Source: an uncultured Flavobacteriales bacterium (GTDB taxonomy: Bacteria > Bacteroidota > Bacteroidia > Flavobacteriales > BACL11). Taken from it: a stretch of DNA of 64,000 bases. The notes beneath the pieces were generated by a model. The model ran no database searches. It worked only from the letters and a program-made list of their open reading frames with translations, and was not told the origin of the DNA. Position numbers and translations under genes: made by a program. The stretch is from positions 118,149 through 182,148 of the forward strand of contig CASIBH010000001.1 of the NCBI GenBank assembly GCA_949372805.1, in the 5' to 3' direction. Shown piece after piece: positions 1-8,870 of the stretch. Numbering within the stretch: the first letter of the stretch is position 1; each line of letters opens with the position of its first letter.

Positions 1-417
1 TTTAAAAAAGATGGAATAGAGGTTGTTGATATTGCTAAAAGATTAATGGATTATGGTTTTCATGCTCCTACTGTTTCTTTTCCTGTTGCAAATACAGTTA
101 TGATTGAGCCAACTGAAAGCGAGTCTTTAGAAGAGATAGATCGTTTTTGTGATGCTCTTTTAAGTATTAAGCAGGAAATTAATGATGTCATCAGCGGGGC
201 TTGTGATGCAGAGAATAATGTGCTAAAAAATTCACCACATACATTAGATATTGTTGCTAATGATGTTTGGGACTTTCCTTACTCTAGAGAAAAAGCAGCT
301 TTTCCATTACCATATCTCAGAAAGAAAAAGATGTGGCCAACTGTTAGAAGAGTTAACGATGCATATGGAGATAGAAATTTAATTTGCTCTTGCGCTCCTG
401 TTTCTGACTATCAATAG
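1..417 (+). CDS. gcvP: Glycine dehydrogenase (decarboxylating), C-terminal part only
   Basis: This is the P protein of the glycine cleavage system, a PLP enzyme that decarboxylates glycine and passes the aminomethyl group to the H protein. The reading frame is already open at base 1, so the 5' part lies outside the window. The visible 138 codons contain the conserved end of Gcv[20 protein letters not shown], then MIEPTESES, then a C-terminal arginine-rich stretch near [20 protein letters not shown]. The gene ends at TAG 415-417. The next gene has its own promoter, so gcvP appears to end its transcription unit here, although no clear terminator hairpin follows. Confidence 0.95.
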   Translation, partial: FKKDGIEVVDIAKRLMDYGFHAPTVSFPVANTVMIEPTESESLEEIDRFCDALLSIKQEINDVISGACDAENNVLKNSPHTLDIVANDVWDFPYSREKAAFPLPYLRKKKMWPTVRRVNDAYGDRNLICSCAPVSDYQ

Positions 418-458
418 AATTGAACATATAAAAATTATTTAATATTCATATTTTGACC

Positions 459-466
459 TATATTTG
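459..466 (+). promoter_or_regulatory. Bacteroidota -7 promoter element (TATATTTG)
   Basis: TATATTTG matches the Bacteroidota primary-sigma -7 consensus TAnnTTTG and lies 30 nt before the ATG at 497. A convincing -33 TTG at the right distance is not evident. Confidence 0.6.
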
Positions 467-496
467 TAGCTTAACACAACAAATAAAAGAAATAAT

Positions 497-2314
497 ATGA
501 AAAAAATCTTACTATCAATTGTTGCATTACTTACTATTAATGTTTCAATAGCTCAGCAAAAAGTTGCTCAATCTAATCTGATATATGATATCAAGCACGT
601 AGAAAGTGTTGCTACAACTCCATCAAGCTCATCTTCAGTTGCACCAGCTCCAGCACCATTTTGGACAAATGATTTTTCAAATTCTAGTGATTGGACAATG
701 GTAGATTTGATAAATGGTGGATTACAAAATTGGGTAATTACTACAAATGGTCCAACTGGAGGTTTCTCTCAGCCTATGGGAGTAATTGCCTCTACAACTG
801 CACAGAATGGATTTGCTCTTTTTGATTCGGATGCTCTAAATACACAATATACCCCTCAAGAAGCTACTCTTACTTATAATGGTACTGTTGATTGCTCTCA
901 ATATCAATATGTTAATATAAATTTCGAGTGTTACCATAGAGTTTTTCGTGATTCTTTATTTCTTGAAACAAGTTTAGATAATTTCGCAACTGTTGCTGGC
1001 AGATATCCTATTCAAGAAAATTTGGGAGTTGGAAATAGTTCACCTAATCCTGAATATATTTCTGTAAATGTTTCTGCATCATCTGGAAATCAATCAGCAG
1101 TTTATTTTAGATTTCACTATGAAGGTGAATGGGATTATGCTACAATGATTGATGATGTTAATTTTTCTGAAACACCAGATAATGAATTATCATTTAGTGA
1201 TGAGACTTTTGGTGGTTGGTGGCTTGGATACCAAGTTACAGGTGATTTAGGGACGGATTTTACAATGTATCCAATGTCACAAGCAATTGCTAATCCATAC
1301 AGATTAGAAGGTGTTGTAAGGAATTCTGGAGTTCAAACACAAAATAATGTTACAATGCACGTAGATGTAGTTGATGAAAATGGTAGTACTACAGCTTTAA
1401 CTTCTTCATCAGTTTCATTAACTACAGGAGAGACTGATACATTAGCTACAACATCAACATTTTTACCTCCTAATATGGGATTATATAATATGAGTTTTTG
1501 GGCTACTTCAGATTCTTTTCCAACAACAGATACTTTGACAAGATCTACTATCGTTACTGATACTGTTTATGGAATGGATTATGATTGGAATTTTGATGGA
1601 GCTAATGCTTCTGGATATGCATATTTATCTAGACCAAGTTGTGGTCAAGTTCTTGCAAATGCTTTTGATATTTACGCTAATGCTACTTTAACATCAATTT
1701 CTTTTCATGTTAGTGATCAGTCAGTAGCAGGAGGTGATGTAACTGTTCAGCTTTATGAAACTGATGGCCAAATTTTCTTAGAAGAATCTGATTCTTACAC
1801 TCTACAGCAGTCTGATATTGGAAATTGGGTTACTATTCCACTTCTTTCGCCTTATCCACTTTTTGCTGGAACATCATATTTAGCAGGAGTCCTTGGAACA
1901 CAACACCCTACTGATACAGTTGGAGTAAGTTCTTCTGGAAACGATCACACTTCTGGTTATATTCAAGATAATGGTTGTGATATTGGATCCTCTGGTTTCG
2001 GAGCTTGGTATACAAGTGATGCAAGATTAATTAGAATGAATTTTGGAACTGTTAGTGCAGTTAATGACATTCTTCTAAATTCAGGCTTTATAGTTTATCC
2101 TAACCCATCTAATGGAATCTTTACAATTGATAATCAGAATAATGAAACTTATAGTGTTTCAGTAACTGATATTATTGGAAAAGTTGTTTATAATAGTATT
2201 ATTACTAATTTAACAAATAAATCTATTGATTTATCTAAAGTTGAATCAGGAGTTTACTCTATTGAATTTGAAAATGATGGAAATTCATTTGTTCAAAAAA
2301 TTATTATTGAGTAA
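497..2314 (+). CDS. Secreted T9SS cargo protein, paralog 1 of 3
   Basis: 605 residues. A signal peptide is visible (MKKILLSIVALLTINVSIAQ). Residues about 50-230 form a divergent jelly-roll-like region containing FWTNDFSN and MIDDVNFSETPD, which resembles choice-of-anchor J/MAM-like domains. A long core shared with the two paralogs downstream begins at GGWWLGYQVTGD (about residue 239) and includes FWATSDSFPTTDTL, DYDWNFDGAN and VQLYETDGQ. From about residue 533 a type A T9SS sorting domain starts (VYPNPSNGIF) and ends with QKIIIE. By family knowledge it should cross the outer membrane by T9SS and be surface-attached or released. No catalytic motif is recognised, so function is unknown; adhesion is only a guess. 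Confidence 0.85.
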   Translation: MKKILLSIVALLTINVSIAQQKVAQSNLIYDIKHVESVATTPSSSSSVAPAPAPFWTNDFSNSSDWTMVDLINGGLQNWVITTNGPTGGFSQPMGVIASTTAQNGFALFDSDALNTQYTPQEATLTYNGTVDCSQYQYVNINFECYHRVFRDSLFLETSLDNFATVAGRYPIQENLGVGNSSPNPEYISVNVSASSGNQSAVYFRFHYEGEWDYATMIDDVNFSETPDNELSFSDETFGGWWLGYQVTGDLGTDFTMYPMSQAIANPYRLEGVVRNSGVQTQNNVTMHVDVVDENGSTTALTSSSVSLTTGETDTLATTSTFLPPNMGLYNMSFWATSDSFPTTDTLTRSTIVTDTVYGMDYDWNFDGANASGYAYLSRPSCGQVLANAFDIYANATLTSISFHVSDQSVAGGDVTVQLYETDGQIFLEESDSYTLQQSDIGNWVTIPLLSPYPLFAGTSYLAGVLGTQHPTDTVGVSSSGNDHTSGYIQDNGCDIGSSGFGAWYTSDARLIRMNFGTVSAVNDILLNSGFIVYPNPSNGIFTIDNQNNETYSVSVTDIIGKVVYNSIITNLTNKSIDLSKVESGVYSIEFENDGNSFVQKIIIE

Positions 2315-2336
2315 TAATTTAAAAGTTATTTATTTT

Positions 2337-2371
2337 AAAAAAAGCACAGCATTTGCTGTGCTTTTTTTATT
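2337..2371 (+). terminator. Rho-independent terminator after paralog 1
   Basis: A perfect 10-bp stem, AAAGCACAGC (2341-2350) against GCTGTGCTTT (2355-2364), has a 4-nt ATTT loop and a following T-rich tract. It separates paralog 1 from the sulfotransferase-like gene. It also shows that an upstream extension of that gene to 2226 is not a real coding start. Confidence 0.9.
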
Positions 2372-2381
2372 TTTATCACAG

Positions 2382-3917
2382 ATGAAAAGATTAACATTAA
2401 TATTGTTTATATCAGCTTTAACAGCTTCTGCTCAAAATCAAACTGTGGGTGTATTTGAAAATACTGGTGAAGCATTAAATGGGTATACACTCTTTTCACC
2501 TAATACAAATACCTATTTAATTGATAACTGTGGGAAGTTAATTAATTCTTGGCCAAGCCTTTATAAGGCAGGAAGTTCAGTTTATTTATTAGGAGATGGT
2601 AGTTTATTAAGAGCTTGTAGAATCCAGCATCCTGTTTTTAGTGCAGGAGGAAGTGGAGGTAGAATCGAAAAAACTGATTGGTATGGTAATCTGCTCTGGG
2701 CATATAATTTTTCTGACAGTAGTTATCATCAACATCATGATTTTACGGCTATGTCAAATGGAAATCTTCTTGTTTTGTGTTGGGAGTATAAAGATTTTAG
2801 TGAGAGTATTCTTGCAGGAAGAGATTCTTCAAGTATGATAGATAATGAATTATGGCCAACTTATATTGTTGAGATTGAGCCAATTGGTTATGATTCTATA
2901 AATATTGTTTGGGAATGGCATTTATGGGATCATTTAGTACAAGATTATGATTCAACCAAACAGAATTATGGTATCGTTTCTGAAAATCCTCATAAGTTAA
3001 ATGTAAATTTTTACTCTGGAAATGGTAAAAATGATTGGGTGCATGCTAATTCCATTGATTATAATGAAACATTAGATCAAATTGTAATAAGCTCTAGAAC
3101 TTTGTCAGAGTTTTATGTAATTGATCACAGCACTTCAACAAGTGAGGCGGCAACTTCTATTGGAGGAATTCGAGGTAAGGGAGGAGATTTTTTATATCGA
3201 TGGGGTAATCCTATTGCATATGATTCTACTTTAACAAATCATCAACAACTAATTGGTCAGCATAATGTTCATTGGATTAAAGATGGTTTATTAGATGAAG
3301 GAAAATTTATGCTTTTTAATAATGGAAAATCTAGGGGATATAGCTCTGTTGAAATAATTTCCGCTCCTGTTGATCAAAATGGCGACTATTTTTTAGGCAG
3401 TAATAATGTATTTGGACCAGATTCCTCTGAGTGGATTTATACAGAAGATCCTCTCTCAGATTTTTATTCCTCCTATATTTCTGGAGCTCAAAGACTAGAA
3501 AATGGTAATACACTTATTTGTGATGGAGCTCATGGAACTTTTTTTGAAATAAATCAAAACAAAGAAAAAGTTTGGAAATATGTCAATCCAGTTTTAAATA
3601 CATACACTTTATCTCAGGAAGACACAATTCCTATTACTCAAAATGGATGGGGAAATGCTACTTTTCGATCAACTAAATACCCGATGAATTTTCCTGGATT
3701 TGATAATAAAGATATGACTCCTTTTTCATCACTAGAACTAAATCCATATTTAGATTCATGTAGTATGATTTCCTCCGTTAATAATCTTATAAGCTCTGAA
3801 AAATATTTAATTAATATTATAGACTTAGTTGGAAGAAACACTTCTGTTTCGGAAAATAAAATTTTATTTTATATCTATAGTGACGGTACTGTTGAGAAAA
3901 AAATCATTATTCAATAA
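2382..3917 (+). CDS. Arylsulfotransferase-like (ASST family) secreted protein with short T9SS tail
   Basis: 511 residues from ATG 2382. This start gives a clean signal peptide (MKRLTLILFISALTASAQ) and lies just after the terminator hairpin. The mature protein resembles the six-bladed propeller of arylsulfate sulfotransferase-like proteins: YHQHHDF, DWVHANSIDYN, GQHNVHW and RLENGNTLICDGAHG supply the His-rich, repeated sheet motifs. Known ASSTs move sulfate from one phenol to another in the periplasm through a catalytic His. Which His acts here cannot be decided by eye. The C-terminus (IIDLVGRN through DGTVEKKIIIQ) is a short T9SS-type tail without a YPNPS segment. The gene splits a run of three paralogous T9SS cargo genes. 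Substrate unknown. Confidence 0.75.
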   Translation: MKRLTLILFISALTASAQNQTVGVFENTGEALNGYTLFSPNTNTYLIDNCGKLINSWPSLYKAGSSVYLLGDGSLLRACRIQHPVFSAGGSGGRIEKTDWYGNLLWAYNFSDSSYHQHHDFTAMSNGNLLVLCWEYKDFSESILAGRDSSSMIDNELWPTYIVEIEPIGYDSINIVWEWHLWDHLVQDYDSTKQNYGIVSENPHKLNVNFYSGNGKNDWVHANSIDYNETLDQIVISSRTLSEFYVIDHSTSTSEAATSIGGIRGKGGDFLYRWGNPIAYDSTLTNHQQLIGQHNVHWIKDGLLDEGKFMLFNNGKSRGYSSVEIISAPVDQNGDYFLGSNNVFGPDSSEWIYTEDPLSDFYSSYISGAQRLENGNTLICDGAHGTFFEINQNKEKVWKYVNPVLNTYTLSQEDTIPITQNGWGNATFRSTKYPMNFPGFDNKDMTPFSSLELNPYLDSCSMISSVNNLISSEKYLINIIDLVGRNTSVSENKILFYIYSDGTVEKKIIIQ

Positions 3918-3968
3918 AACGTAATTTATAATTTCTTCTAAGATTATATTTAATGATTCTTCTTTTTC

Positions 3969-3976
3969 TATATTTG
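3969..3976 (+). promoter_or_regulatory. -7 promoter element (TATATTTG) before paralog 2
   Basis: Exact match to TAnnTTTG, 30 nt upstream of ATG 4007. This is nearly the same spacing as before paralog 1. Confidence 0.6.
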
Positions 3977-4006
3977 TAAAACAATAATTAAATCACTTTA
4001 ATAAAT

Positions 4007-5899
4007 ATGAAAAAAATTTACTTAATAACATTATCGTTATTTTTTGCTCAATCAATCCTCGGGCAAATGACTCCTTATACTTCTTTGACATCTAAGAGCT
4101 CTAAAATTCATACTTCAAATTTACAGTCTGTAAAATCTGTTGCTCCTTTTTGGTCTGAAGATTTTAGTAATGGCATTCCTTCTAGCTGGACAAACTCTCC
4201 TGTCCCATGGGCTTACAGAGGCTCTTCAACTAGTCCTAATACAACAGTTGGATCTCAAGGAGCTTATGCTGGAACAAATGGCCCTATTAATTCGCTTACG
4301 GCGCAAAATGGTTTTATGATTTTTGATTCAGACTATTATGATAACCTTGGAAATGCTGGAGGGTTTGGTACTGGACAGTATCCTTGTAACCCGCCCAGTG
4401 GTTCTGGTCATGTTGGGCTTTTAACTACAGATGCTATTGATTGTTCCATGTATCCAGCTGTTTCAATAGTTTTTAATAGTTTTTATAGAGAATATACTGG
4501 TATTGCTAGAATTGCTTTTAGTATTGATGGAGGTACTACTTGGACAGATACTATGGAGGTGCACCCTGAAATATTAGTTAATGAATCAACAGCATCAGAT
4601 TATGAGGTTATGTTAAATATGCCTAGTAATATTGCAGGAAATAGTGCAGTTCATTTACAATTTATATATGATGGTACAGTTTTATATAATACTTCATATT
4701 ATGGATATTATTTTTGGATGATTGATGATGTAAGATTAATTGAAACTCCTGATCATCTTCTTGTAAGACAAGATGATGTGTTTGGTGGTTGGTGGCTTGG
4801 CTATCAAAGTACTGGTGATTATGGATTAGATTATACATTTAATCCAATGGCTCAGGCTTTAAATAATCCATATAGGTTTGAATCTGTATTAAGAAACATA
4901 GGAGCTTCAACTCAGACTAATACCAAATTAAATATTATAGTAGAAGATGAAAATGCAAATAATGTTTTTTCAGCTTCCTCTAATAGTACTTCTATTAATA
5001 CTGGACTGAATGATACTTTAGCTACATTATCTAATTTTACACCTTCTAATATGGGGCTATATAATATTAGCTTTTGGGCTAGTTCAGATTCTTTCCCAAC
5101 AACTGATACTTTAGTTAGATCAACAATTATTACTGATTCTGTTTATGGAATTGATTACGATTGGAATTCAGATGGTGCTAATATGCCGGGAAGTCGATGG
5201 TTAGTTGGAAGAACATGTGGTGGGCAAGTTGTTGGTAATGCTTTTGATATTTATGATAATACTCAATTAACTTCAATATCCTTTTTTGTTGATGATGAAT
5301 CAGTAGCAGGAGCTGAGGTTGCTGTTCAATTATATGAGACAGACGGCCAGATTTATTTGGCTGAATCAGACCCATATTATTTGCAAAATAATGATCTTGG
5401 GTCATGGGTAACTGTACCTTTATTAAATCCATATCCACTTTTTTCCGGTACCTCTTACATAGCTGCTGTTAAAGGTTCTCAACACCCAACAGATACTATG
5501 ATGATAACATCATTAGCGCTTGCTACAAATGTTAGTTATATTCAAGATAATGGATGTGATATAGGTACTCAAGGATTTGGTTTCTGGTACACAGCTACTA
5601 CAGCAATGGGAATTAGAATGAATTTTGGAGATATAAGTCTTTCAGATAAAAATCATGAATTAAAGTCTAATGTTAATATTTATCCAAATCCTACAACAGG
5701 AGTATTTAATATCTCATTAATGAAAAATGAAGATTGTGTAATATCTATTGATAATGTTTTGGGTCAAACAATTTATAACAAGATTCATAATAATTTAAAC
5801 TCTACAACTATTGATTTTTCAAAACTAGAGAAAGGTGTTTATATGGTAAACATTCAATTTGATAATTCAAGTTCACTTACTAAAGTAGTAGTTGAATAA
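4007..5899 (+). CDS. Secreted T9SS cargo protein, paralog 2 of 3
   Basis: 630 residues with a signal peptide (MKKIYLITLSLFFAQSILGQ). The N-terminal part (FWSEDFSNGIPSSW through YFWMIDDVRLIETPD) is a choice-of-anchor J-like sandwich and diverges from its neighbours. From GGWWLGYQSTGDYG (about residue 260) it aligns closely by eye with paralogs 1 and 3, including FWASSDSFPTTDTL, DYDWNSDGAN and HPTDTM. The type A sorting domain begins near residue 558 (IYPNPTTGVF) and ends KVVVE. It has its own promoter and is followed by a terminator, so it is probably monocistronic. Function unknown; T9SS export is inferred from the signal peptide plus the C-terminal domain. Confidence 0.85.
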   Translation: MKKIYLITLSLFFAQSILGQMTPYTSLTSKSSKIHTSNLQSVKSVAPFWSEDFSNGIPSSWTNSPVPWAYRGSSTSPNTTVGSQGAYAGTNGPINSLTAQNGFMIFDSDYYDNLGNAGGFGTGQYPCNPPSGSGHVGLLTTDAIDCSMYPAVSIVFNSFYREYTGIARIAFSIDGGTTWTDTMEVHPEILVNESTASDYEVMLNMPSNIAGNSAVHLQFIYDGTVLYNTSYYGYYFWMIDDVRLIETPDHLLVRQDDVFGGWWLGYQSTGDYGLDYTFNPMAQALNNPYRFESVLRNIGASTQTNTKLNIIVEDENANNVFSASSNSTSINTGLNDTLATLSNFTPSNMGLYNISFWASSDSFPTTDTLVRSTIITDSVYGIDYDWNSDGANMPGSRWLVGRTCGGQVVGNAFDIYDNTQLTSISFFVDDESVAGAEVAVQLYETDGQIYLAESDPYYLQNNDLGSWVTVPLLNPYPLFSGTSYIAAVKGSQHPTDTMMITSLALATNVSYIQDNGCDIGTQGFGFWYTATTAMGIRMNFGDISLSDKNHELKSNVNIYPNPTTGVFNISLMKNEDCVISIDNVLGQTIYNKIHNNLNSTTIDFSKLEKGVYMVNIQFDNSSSLTKVVVE

Positions 5900-5922
5900 G
5901 CTTTATTAAATTTTAATATTAT

Positions 5923-5953
5923 AAAAGCCCTAATTCTTATTAGGGCTTTTTTT
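5923..5953 (+). terminator. Rho-independent terminator after paralog 2
   Basis: A 12-bp perfect stem, AAAAGCCCTAAT (5923-5934) against ATTAGGGCTTTT (5939-5950), with a TCTT loop runs straight into a T tract. The tract merges with the -7 element of the next gene. Confidence 0.92.
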
Positions 5954-5961
5954 TATATTTG
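5954..5961 (+). promoter_or_regulatory. -7 promoter element (TATATTTG) before paralog 3
   Basis: An exact TAnnTTTG match that begins in the last T of the upstream terminator. It lies 25 nt before ATG 5987. Confidence 0.6.
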
Positions 5962-5986
5962 TATATAATCATATATATAAATAACG

Positions 5987-7834
5987 ATGAAAAACTTTTT
6001 AATAGCTTTTGTATTTCTCTTTAGTTCAAACCTGTTTAGTCAAATTAATATAAATCCAAGTAATGAATGTGAAGAGATTATTTTTCAAAATGCAAACCCA
6101 TCTAATCAATTAGTTTCTTTATCTACTCCAATTTGGGAAGAAGATTTTTCTTCTGGTTTTCCAGCTAATTGGTCAAAATTTACTTCTAATACTGTCTCAG
6201 GACTATCAACATGTAATTGGCAATGGACTACAGATGGAACATATGGATATTACAATGGTAATCAAGGAGTTTCTGGTTCTAATGATCTTACTTCTTCATC
6301 TGCTTCTAACGGATTCTTAATCTCTGATATTGATTCAGCAAATCATTATGCTTATGGTCAGCCTTCTGGTAGTACTTATGAATATATTGAGTCTTATTTT
6401 ACTACTGACGCAATTGATTTATCTTCTTATTCAGCGGTTAGTTTGGAGTTTGAACATCTCTTCAGGTATAATAATTTAGGAAATGGAAGTTTCACTCCTC
6501 CTACAGTTTATATAAGTTCAGACTCAATAAATTGGACAACTTATTTAGTAAATAATAATATTGCAAATAACACACAATCCTCAAATCCTGAAATTACTAG
6601 CTTAAATATATCTTCTGTTGCTGGAAATCAATCTACGGTTTATATTAAGTTTGGCTGGGTTGCAAGATGTTACTATTGGATGATTGATGATATTAAAATT
6701 GTTGAAACAGATCCTAATAGATTAGAAATTTCAGAAATGACTTATGGAGGATGGTGGATAGGTTATCAAACCACAGGTGATATTGGAATTGATTACACAT
6801 TTAATCCCATGGCTCAAGTAAGTTCAAACCCTTATAGAGTGGAAGCAATTGTTAAAAATAATGGTGGCTCCGCCCAAACTACAACAAAGCTTAATATTAA
6901 TATTGAAGAAGGAGGGGCATCGGTATTTACTGCTTTTTCTAATCCAATTATTTCTACTGTTAATTCTAATGATACTCTTGCAGCCAAGACAGATTTCTAT
7001 CCTTCAAATTATGGCTATCATGATTTAAGAGTATGGGCTACTTCTGATTCATTTCCTTCAACAGATACTTTAGTTAAAGGGTCAATAGTAACAGATACTG
7101 TTTATGGTGTTGATTATGATTGGAATACGGATGGGGCAAATGCTGGTAATGGATTCTATCTAGGGAGATCATGTGGAGGGCAAGTGCTTGCTAACGCTTT
7201 TGATATCTATGAAAATACAACACTAACATCTATTTCATTTCATGTTAATGATAAATCTGTTGTAGGAGCGGAGTTAAATGTTGAATTATATGAAACAAAT
7301 GGTCAGGTTTGGTTAGAAGAATCTGATTCTTATACATTAAAATCAACAGATATAGATTCTTGGGTTACCTTGCCATTATTAACGCCTTATCCATTATTTG
7401 CAGGAACCTCATATATGGCGGCTGTTAAAGGTCAGCAGCACCCTACAGATACTTCATTAATTAGTAGTACAACTAACCCTAACACATCAAGATATTTACA
7501 AGATAATTGTGGTACTGGAACATGGTATACTGTCTCAAAAGCATTATTAATACGAATGAATTTTGGGATATCAACTTCTGTCATAGATATTGAAAATAAA
7601 AAGACATTTGATGTTTATCCTAATCCATCTTTGGGATTTGTTAATGTCTTTTCATCGGATTTAACTGATTTTGAAGTAAATATTATTAATTGCTTAGGAC
7701 AAATAGTTTTTACTAAAAGAAATATAATGGATAGTAATCTTGAGTTAAATTTAAATAGCTTGAAATCAGGTGTCTATACTTTATCTGTCTCTGATATAAA
7801 TAATATGTTCTCTAGAAGAATTATAATTAAGTAG
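5987..7834 (+). CDS. Secreted T9SS cargo protein, paralog 3 of 3
   Basis: 615 residues with a signal peptide (MKNFLIAFVFLFSSNLFSQ). The N-terminal half starts IWEEDFSSGFPANW and reaches CYYWMIDDIKIVETDP, a choice-of-anchor J-like fold. The shared core begins at GGWWIGYQTTGDIG (about residue 254) and carries VWATSDSFPSTDTL, DYDWNTDGAN, VELYETNGQ and HPTDTS. The type A sorting domain begins near residue 542 (VYPNPSLGFV) and ends RRIIIK. The core is better conserved than the N-terminal third, suggesting duplication followed by divergence of the exposed ligand-facing part. Biochemical role unknown. Confidence 0.85.
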   Translation: MKNFLIAFVFLFSSNLFSQININPSNECEEIIFQNANPSNQLVSLSTPIWEEDFSSGFPANWSKFTSNTVSGLSTCNWQWTTDGTYGYYNGNQGVSGSNDLTSSSASNGFLISDIDSANHYAYGQPSGSTYEYIESYFTTDAIDLSSYSAVSLEFEHLFRYNNLGNGSFTPPTVYISSDSINWTTYLVNNNIANNTQSSNPEITSLNISSVAGNQSTVYIKFGWVARCYYWMIDDIKIVETDPNRLEISEMTYGGWWIGYQTTGDIGIDYTFNPMAQVSSNPYRVEAIVKNNGGSAQTTTKLNINIEEGGASVFTAFSNPIISTVNSNDTLAAKTDFYPSNYGYHDLRVWATSDSFPSTDTLVKGSIVTDTVYGVDYDWNTDGANAGNGFYLGRSCGGQVLANAFDIYENTTLTSISFHVNDKSVVGAELNVELYETNGQVWLEESDSYTLKSTDIDSWVTLPLLTPYPLFAGTSYMAAVKGQQHPTDTSLISSTTNPNTSRYLQDNCGTGTWYTVSKALLIRMNFGISTSVIDIENKKTFDVYPNPSLGFVNVFSSDLTDFEVNIINCLGQIVFTKRNIMDSNLELNLNSLKSGVYTLSVSDINNMFSRRIIIK

Positions 7835-7853
7835 CTAGGTTATGACAGTTTTT

Positions 7854-8570
7854 TTATCTTTTTTTAAAGATAAAATAGAGTGCTGAGACTAATATTATTA
7901 GAACTATTTCCCAATAAAAAACATGTTCAGGAAGACCAAGTATTGTTTTATCACTAATAACAATTAGAGGATTATTAACTTCAGGAGGACTTGCAACATA
8001 AAAATAGTTTGAGCCAATTGATGAATTGATTTTCATTATTATGATTAAAAGTACATTAACTGCTCCAAAAATTTTGAGGCCTGAGTATTTACTTAAATTC
8101 ATTTTTAATCTTACCATCATAACAATAGGAATAATAATAATGACTGCATGCTTAAAATAAAACATATACATAAAAAAAGTAATTTTCATTATATAAAGTT
8201 ATTTGAGGAGTTAGAAATAGAGAAGAATTCCTCCCAGGATACCAGCGTAAAATAAAAATTCAAATAAAAATTGGTTTTTCTTTACAAAGAAAATAATGCA
8301 ACAAATTATTGCAGAAATACTACACAGGTGAAAAGGTAGATGTTTTTGTAATTCCCATGAGCCAGTTGAAGCTAATAGGATATGGTTTGATAAAGTCATA
8401 GCAATGACTGTAAGACTACTTATTTTTAAGAATGTAAAGATGTTTTTTTCACTAATTTTAAGTGATATAAAAAGATAAAAAATCATTAATAAAAAAGTAA
8501 TTAATGTATTTCTAATCCAAGTGTCTGAAAGGAAGTCAATTGTGTAAACAGTTGTTAGAACATTACCCAT
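7854..8570 (-). pseudogene. YwaF/TIGR02206-like integral membrane protein, frame broken twice
   Basis: Two adjacent minus-strand frames read as one protein. 8211-8570 gives the N-terminal half with HLPFHLCSISAIICC and FLFYAGILGG. 7854-8189 gives the C-terminal half with KINSSIGSNYFYV and LPEHVFYWEIVLI. Both halves match the TIGR02206 (YwaF) membrane protein family as I know it. The linking segment LTPQITLYNENYFF is readable in a third frame between them. That requires two single-base changes, one near 8225-8235 and one at a T7 run near 8175. It may be a decayed gene or a consensus error. About six membrane segments are seen. The family function is unknown. Confidence 0.65.
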
Positions 8571-8655
8571 AAATTAATTTTTAGCTAAAATCTGATATTT
8601 TTTTTAACAAACTATGCCGCGCATAGATTATATTCAATGTATTATTTATGTAAAA

Positions 8656-8688
8656 AAACAAACCCCTAAGTGTTTTAGGGGTTTGTTT
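8656..8688 (-). terminator. Terminator downstream of tRNA-Phe
   Basis: A 14-bp perfect inverted repeat (8656-8669 with 8675-8688, core AACCCCTAA/TTAGGGGTT) has a 5-nt loop. On the minus strand it is followed by a T-run, so it should stop the tRNA transcript. It could also work weakly in the other direction. Confidence 0.8.
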
Positions 8689-8691
8689 ATG

Positions 8692-8764
8692 TGGTACCTC
8701 CAGGAATCGAACCAGGGACACATGGATTTTCAGTCCATTGCTCTACCAACTGAGCTAAGGTACC
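8692..8764 (-). tRNA. tRNA-Phe (anticodon GAA)
   Basis: The minus strand folds as a 73-nt cloverleaf. The acceptor stem is GGTACCT/AGGTACC, the D arm contains AGCTCAGTTGGTAGAGC, the anticodon loop CTGAAAA gives GAA, and the T arm contains GGTTCGATTCC. The discriminator is A and CCA is not encoded. It stands alone as a single tRNA gene between a promoter-like element and a strong terminator. Confidence 0.96.
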
Positions 8765-8779
8765 AACAAATAAGGGTTG

Positions 8780-8787
8780 CAAATTTA
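8780..8787 (-). promoter_or_regulatory. -7 promoter element for tRNA-Phe
   Basis: TAAATTTG on the minus strand lies 15 nt before the tRNA 5' end and matches TAnnTTTG. Confidence 0.6.
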
Positions 8788-8846
8788 AACGTTTTTTTAA
8801 TATGAAGAAATAAATTAGTAACTCATATCTTACAAGTTGATTTTTG

Positions 8847-8854
8847 TAGTTTTG
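8847..8854 (+). promoter_or_regulatory. -7 promoter element (TAGTTTTG) before coaX
   Basis: Matches TAnnTTTG and ends 16 nt before the TTG start of coaX, so the leader would be only about 10 nt. Confidence 0.5.
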
Positions 8855-8870
8855 ATAAAAATAAGTTTTT

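Noticed and set aside
2226..2381. In-frame N-terminal extension of the arylsulfotransferase-like gene
   Set aside because: It lies across the end of paralog 1 and through a strong terminator hairpin, and it buries a perfect signal peptide that starts at 2382.
5178..5438. Antisense 86-codon frame within T9SS paralog 2
   Set aside because: Low-complexity, His/Gln-rich translation of the opposite strand of a conserved core; no sign of its own expression.
7850..7880. A/T hairpin near the end of T9SS paralog 3 as a terminator
   Set aside because: TATCTTT/AAAGATA is short and purely A/T apart from one pair, and it is partly coding on the minus strand. Support is too weak to call.
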